A stretch of DNA of 64,000 bases from Rhodeus uyekii (taxonomy: Eukaryota; Chordata; Actinopteri; Cypriniformes; Acheilognathidae): NCBI GenBank assembly GCA_037043235.1, contig JAWRVZ010000039.1:3303001-3367000 (forward strand), in the 5' to 3' direction. A program made the translations under genes and the position numbers. Position 1 is the stretch's first letter, and every line of letters begins with the position of its first letter. Positions 61,313-64,000 of this stretch are shown piece by piece. The notes under the pieces are model-generated. The model was given only the letters and a program-made list of their open reading frames with translations. It did not search any database and was not told where the DNA came from.

Positions 61313-61560
61313 AGTAGAGCATCATGGGAAAGCTTTATACCAATCATGTACCTCCCCATGCCTCGAAAAATGGAAGGAATATTGCGAACACACAGGACAG
61401 TATGACTGGATGAGGATCTGTCTAACAGGACTTTAATGCACTGGTAATGTCTGCACAAAAACTGCACATTGACAAATGATTTACACTACGGTTCAATAGT
61501 GTGGATCAGTAACATTATAGTTAAGTGAAGTTAAATAAAAAGTTCTGCTGTCCTTTGCTG
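61313..61560 (+). other. chp2: chp2 3'UTR with polyadenylation signal
   Basis: Short non-coding stretch after the TAG, with AATAAA at 61534-61539. End inferred. Confidence 0.6.
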
Positions 61561-61589
61561 TGGGCAGTAGGTGACGAGTTTGGATTTTC

Positions 61590-61885
61590 AAAATAAATTA
61601 ATGCTTTTGTTCAGCAAAGATGCCTTAAATTGACCATAAAGATGTTTATAATGTTACAAACGATTGCTAGGTCATATAAATGCAGTTCTTTTGAACTTTC
61701 TATTCATGAAAGAATCTTGAAAAAAAGATTTCCACAAAAATATTAAAGCAGCAAATCAGCATATTAGAAGGATTTCTGAAGGATCATGTGACACTGAAGA
61801 CTGTAGTAATGATGCTGAAAATTCAGCTTATAAAATAAGAGACTTATTTAAAAAAAGTGACCACATACTTTGAATGGTAGTGTAT
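61590..61885 (-). repeat. MITE family A
   Basis: Reverse landmarks: gttcttttgaactttctatt, ccacaaaaatattaaagcag, gatttctgaaggatcatgtg, ggtagtgtat at the right terminus. Confidence 0.75.
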
Positions 61886-62599
61886 ATTAGAGAGATAATT
61901 ACATTTACTGAATTGATTAGTTCATTTCATTATATAATGTAAGTACTAGTTGTTTTCCTGAGTTCATAATAACATTCATAATGCCTAGTGTTAAATTGTC
62001 ACCATGTTTGAAAAACGATCCCAGGGTAAGATTTCACAAGTTTGAAGGTTTATTGAATGCAAATGCTTTCATCTCAAGAGTTTTTTTTTAATGCTCCTTG
62101 TGGCATGATGAATTTATGCATTTTTTAAGAGTTCTTTCACTTTATCCTGAATCCTGACAAAAACTGGATTTTTCTTTTCCGGGTATTCAAACCTCATGTA
62201 TGTCTTAATCCCTTCAATGCTACAACTACCTCACCTTACCGCACTTATGCATGCTGTGCCAAAACCAGTATAAAAGGGCTTTTTTCATCTTTTTATTAAA
62301 TGTAACTGACTTTTAAGAATAGTATTAAAGCAATTTGCATACTATATAAAGTATTGTGTGATTGATTTGACTGTGGCACAAGCCCATTTTGTTAAGCAGT
62401 TTTTACAACTGAAATTTAAGATATGGCGCAAACACTTTTTGAATGTATCTGAACACCACTAACCTTGAAGTTAAAGGTTCAGCTGTACTTTGTTGTGGAC
62501 AGTAGGTGGCATCAAGTGCATATTGTTGATTCATGTCTGATGCGCTGTTGAAAAGTTTGCAGTTTTGAAAGAAATTACGTAATACTTTTATTGAGCTAG

Positions 62600-63005
62600 G
62601 ACGCATTCAGTTGATTAAAACGTTATTAAAACGTTATTACATGCTGGTAAATATAATAACATAAGTACAATGTAAAATCAATACATGTATGATAAGTTAT
62701 AATAATTTATTAAAATGTTAGTACATAGTAGTTAAAGACACCTAGTATAAAATATTAAGCGGCACAACTGTTTTTAAGAGTTTAAAATAGTTTTTAACAG
62801 CGTTAAACAGTGTTTAAAACATAATTTTTTGATAATTCAGCGCGTCAGAATGATTTCTGAAGGATCATGTGACATTGAAGACTGGAGTAATGATTCTGAA
62901 AATTCAAATTTTCATTGTAATAATATTTCACAGTTTGACTGTTTTTATTAAATTTGAGCAATCGCAGTTGGCTTGGTGACTATAAAGGACCCCTAAAAGT
63001 ATATA
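62600..63005 (-). repeat. MITE family A, decayed
   Basis: Best part is 62850-62960: gatttctgaaggatcatgtg, acattgaagactggagtaat, ataatatttcacagtttgac. Confidence 0.65.
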
Positions 63006-63560
63006 ACCCCCGCCCCCCATTTTTTTTTCCTCTTAAAAAATCGTACAGAGCATTGCGTACTGTAGTAGTGACCAAACACTATACTCAGTGATAGAGACCC
63101 ATTTGTAGGACTTAATACATTCATCTTTCATATATGTGTTTTATTGTTAAAAGTATTTGAAATGAAATGGATTTGTACATCATCATGCAGCTTCAAAAAT
63201 CATGCTGCTTCAAACTCATTATGCTTTACTCTTGGGCAAACTGGCAAACAGCAACCAGTAACAAGAAAAGCCAGCACCTAAATAGAATCGCAAAGAGAAA
63301 TACTTTACATAAACTTAAATAAACAAAAATAAGTCCGTCTGAGTTTTCATGATTGACTATGAGGTATTTTGTACCTGCTACTGTAATGGCCATGGTCAAA
63401 CGGTACAGTAGGACGTCAGTAGTGCCTCCTTTAATGTGGACAGGCAGACCGTTATCCTCCTGTAAATGTAGAGAAAACATTTGAATTAATTAAAAAGTCC
63501 TTTTAGTCATACAGAAATAATCTTTATTCTAATCAGATATACTAACGGAAAAATATTCAT

Positions 63561-63716
63561 TACATTTACATTTATGCATTTGGCAGACACTTTTATCCAA
63601 AGCGACATACATTGCATTCAAGGAATAAATTGAATCAGTTCTTGCTTTCCCAGGGATCGAACCCATGACCTTGGCGTTGTAAACACCAATGCTCTACTGA
63701 TTGAGTTACAGGAAAG
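63561..63716 (-). mobile_element. tRNA-derived SINE, well preserved
   Basis: Reverse orientation: tacatttacatttatgcatt, tggcagacacttttatccaa, then gggatcgaacccatgacctt (B-box inverse) and gagttacaggaaag (head start). The tail is nearly the consensus of the family. Confidence 0.8.
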
Positions 63717-64000
63717 TTATTATATTACTAATTATTCATAATTGATTTATTTTACAGGAACTCATATTACTTATGGTCACTAATTGTGTAATATTGTTTG
63801 CTAAAGAATCATAAATGCCTTTGCCCTGTCCTAGCTGTTGTATAACTAGATGACGATATCAGGACAAGAGATTCATGTTATTAATGCTGCAATATGCGTG
63901 TGTAAATGCAAATAATCTTAAATATTCTACAGCACCGAGCTTTTTTTATTGGATTAATTTCCATCTCTGTGCAAATGTATGTCAGTGCACACTCAATCTG

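Larger units (their letters stand above)
61886..64000. other. Right-end non-coding DNA
   Basis: A decayed family A copy (about 62600-63005) and a SINE (63561-63716). No exon recognised; ORFs are short and without domains. Confidence 0.6.

Overview
Vertebrate genomic DNA, almost certainly from a cyprinid (carp/zebrafish-type) fish. The evidence is spliced genes with GT-AG introns and long AT-rich introns. The repeats are teleost types: tRNA-derived SINEs with the 'gcgtctgccaaatgca' tail, L2-like LINEs, Tc1, hAT and Tigger-like DNA elements, and MITEs ending in 'gttcaaaagtttgggg' or 'aaagggatagttcaccc'-like sequence. Proteins are closest to what I know of zebrafish timm50, deltaC and CHP2. Bacterial feature classes (operons, CRISPR, RBS) do not apply.

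Layout, all three genes on the + strand. (1) 5142-21480: the 3' eight coding exons of timm50, the receptor subunit of the mitochondrial TIM23 import machinery. Its first exons (targeting sequence, membrane segment) are not in the window. Its introns are packed with transposons: a Tc1 nested in a foldback element, a 745-bp hAT element with a target-site duplication, and a Tigger-like MITE that splits an older MITE. (2) 22.2-26.4 kb: intergenic DNA with clustered T-box and Hairy/Her-type motifs. (3) 26641-30621: a complete nine-exon Delta-type Notch ligand gene, deltaC (dlc), encoding 660 aa, followed by a 1.3-kb 3'UTR with AU-rich and Pumilio motifs. (4) 31.9-57.4 kb: about 25 kb of repeat-rich DNA with no recognisable gene, one L2 LINE fragment and one orphan exon-like block. 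(5) 58110-61312: a complete seven-exon calcineurin B homologous protein gene (chp2-like, 194 aa); its first intron carries a 1-kb long inverted repeat. (6) 61.5-64 kb: repeats only.

How the genes relate: there is no shared pathway. Timm50 works in mitochondrial protein import, dlc in Notch signalling (in zebrafish, the segmentation clock), and CHP2 in Na+/H+ exchanger and calcium signalling. The timm50-dlc order and orientation matches human TIMM50-DLL3 on chromosome 19. The most interesting signals are two motif clusters upstream of dlc that look like segmentation-clock regulatory modules, the mRNA-decay motifs in the dlc 3'UTR, a final dlc exon that supplies only the terminal valine of the PDZ ligand, the long inverted repeat in chp2 intron 1, and an unexplained three-copy palindromic unit at the left end. 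No wholly new system is evident.
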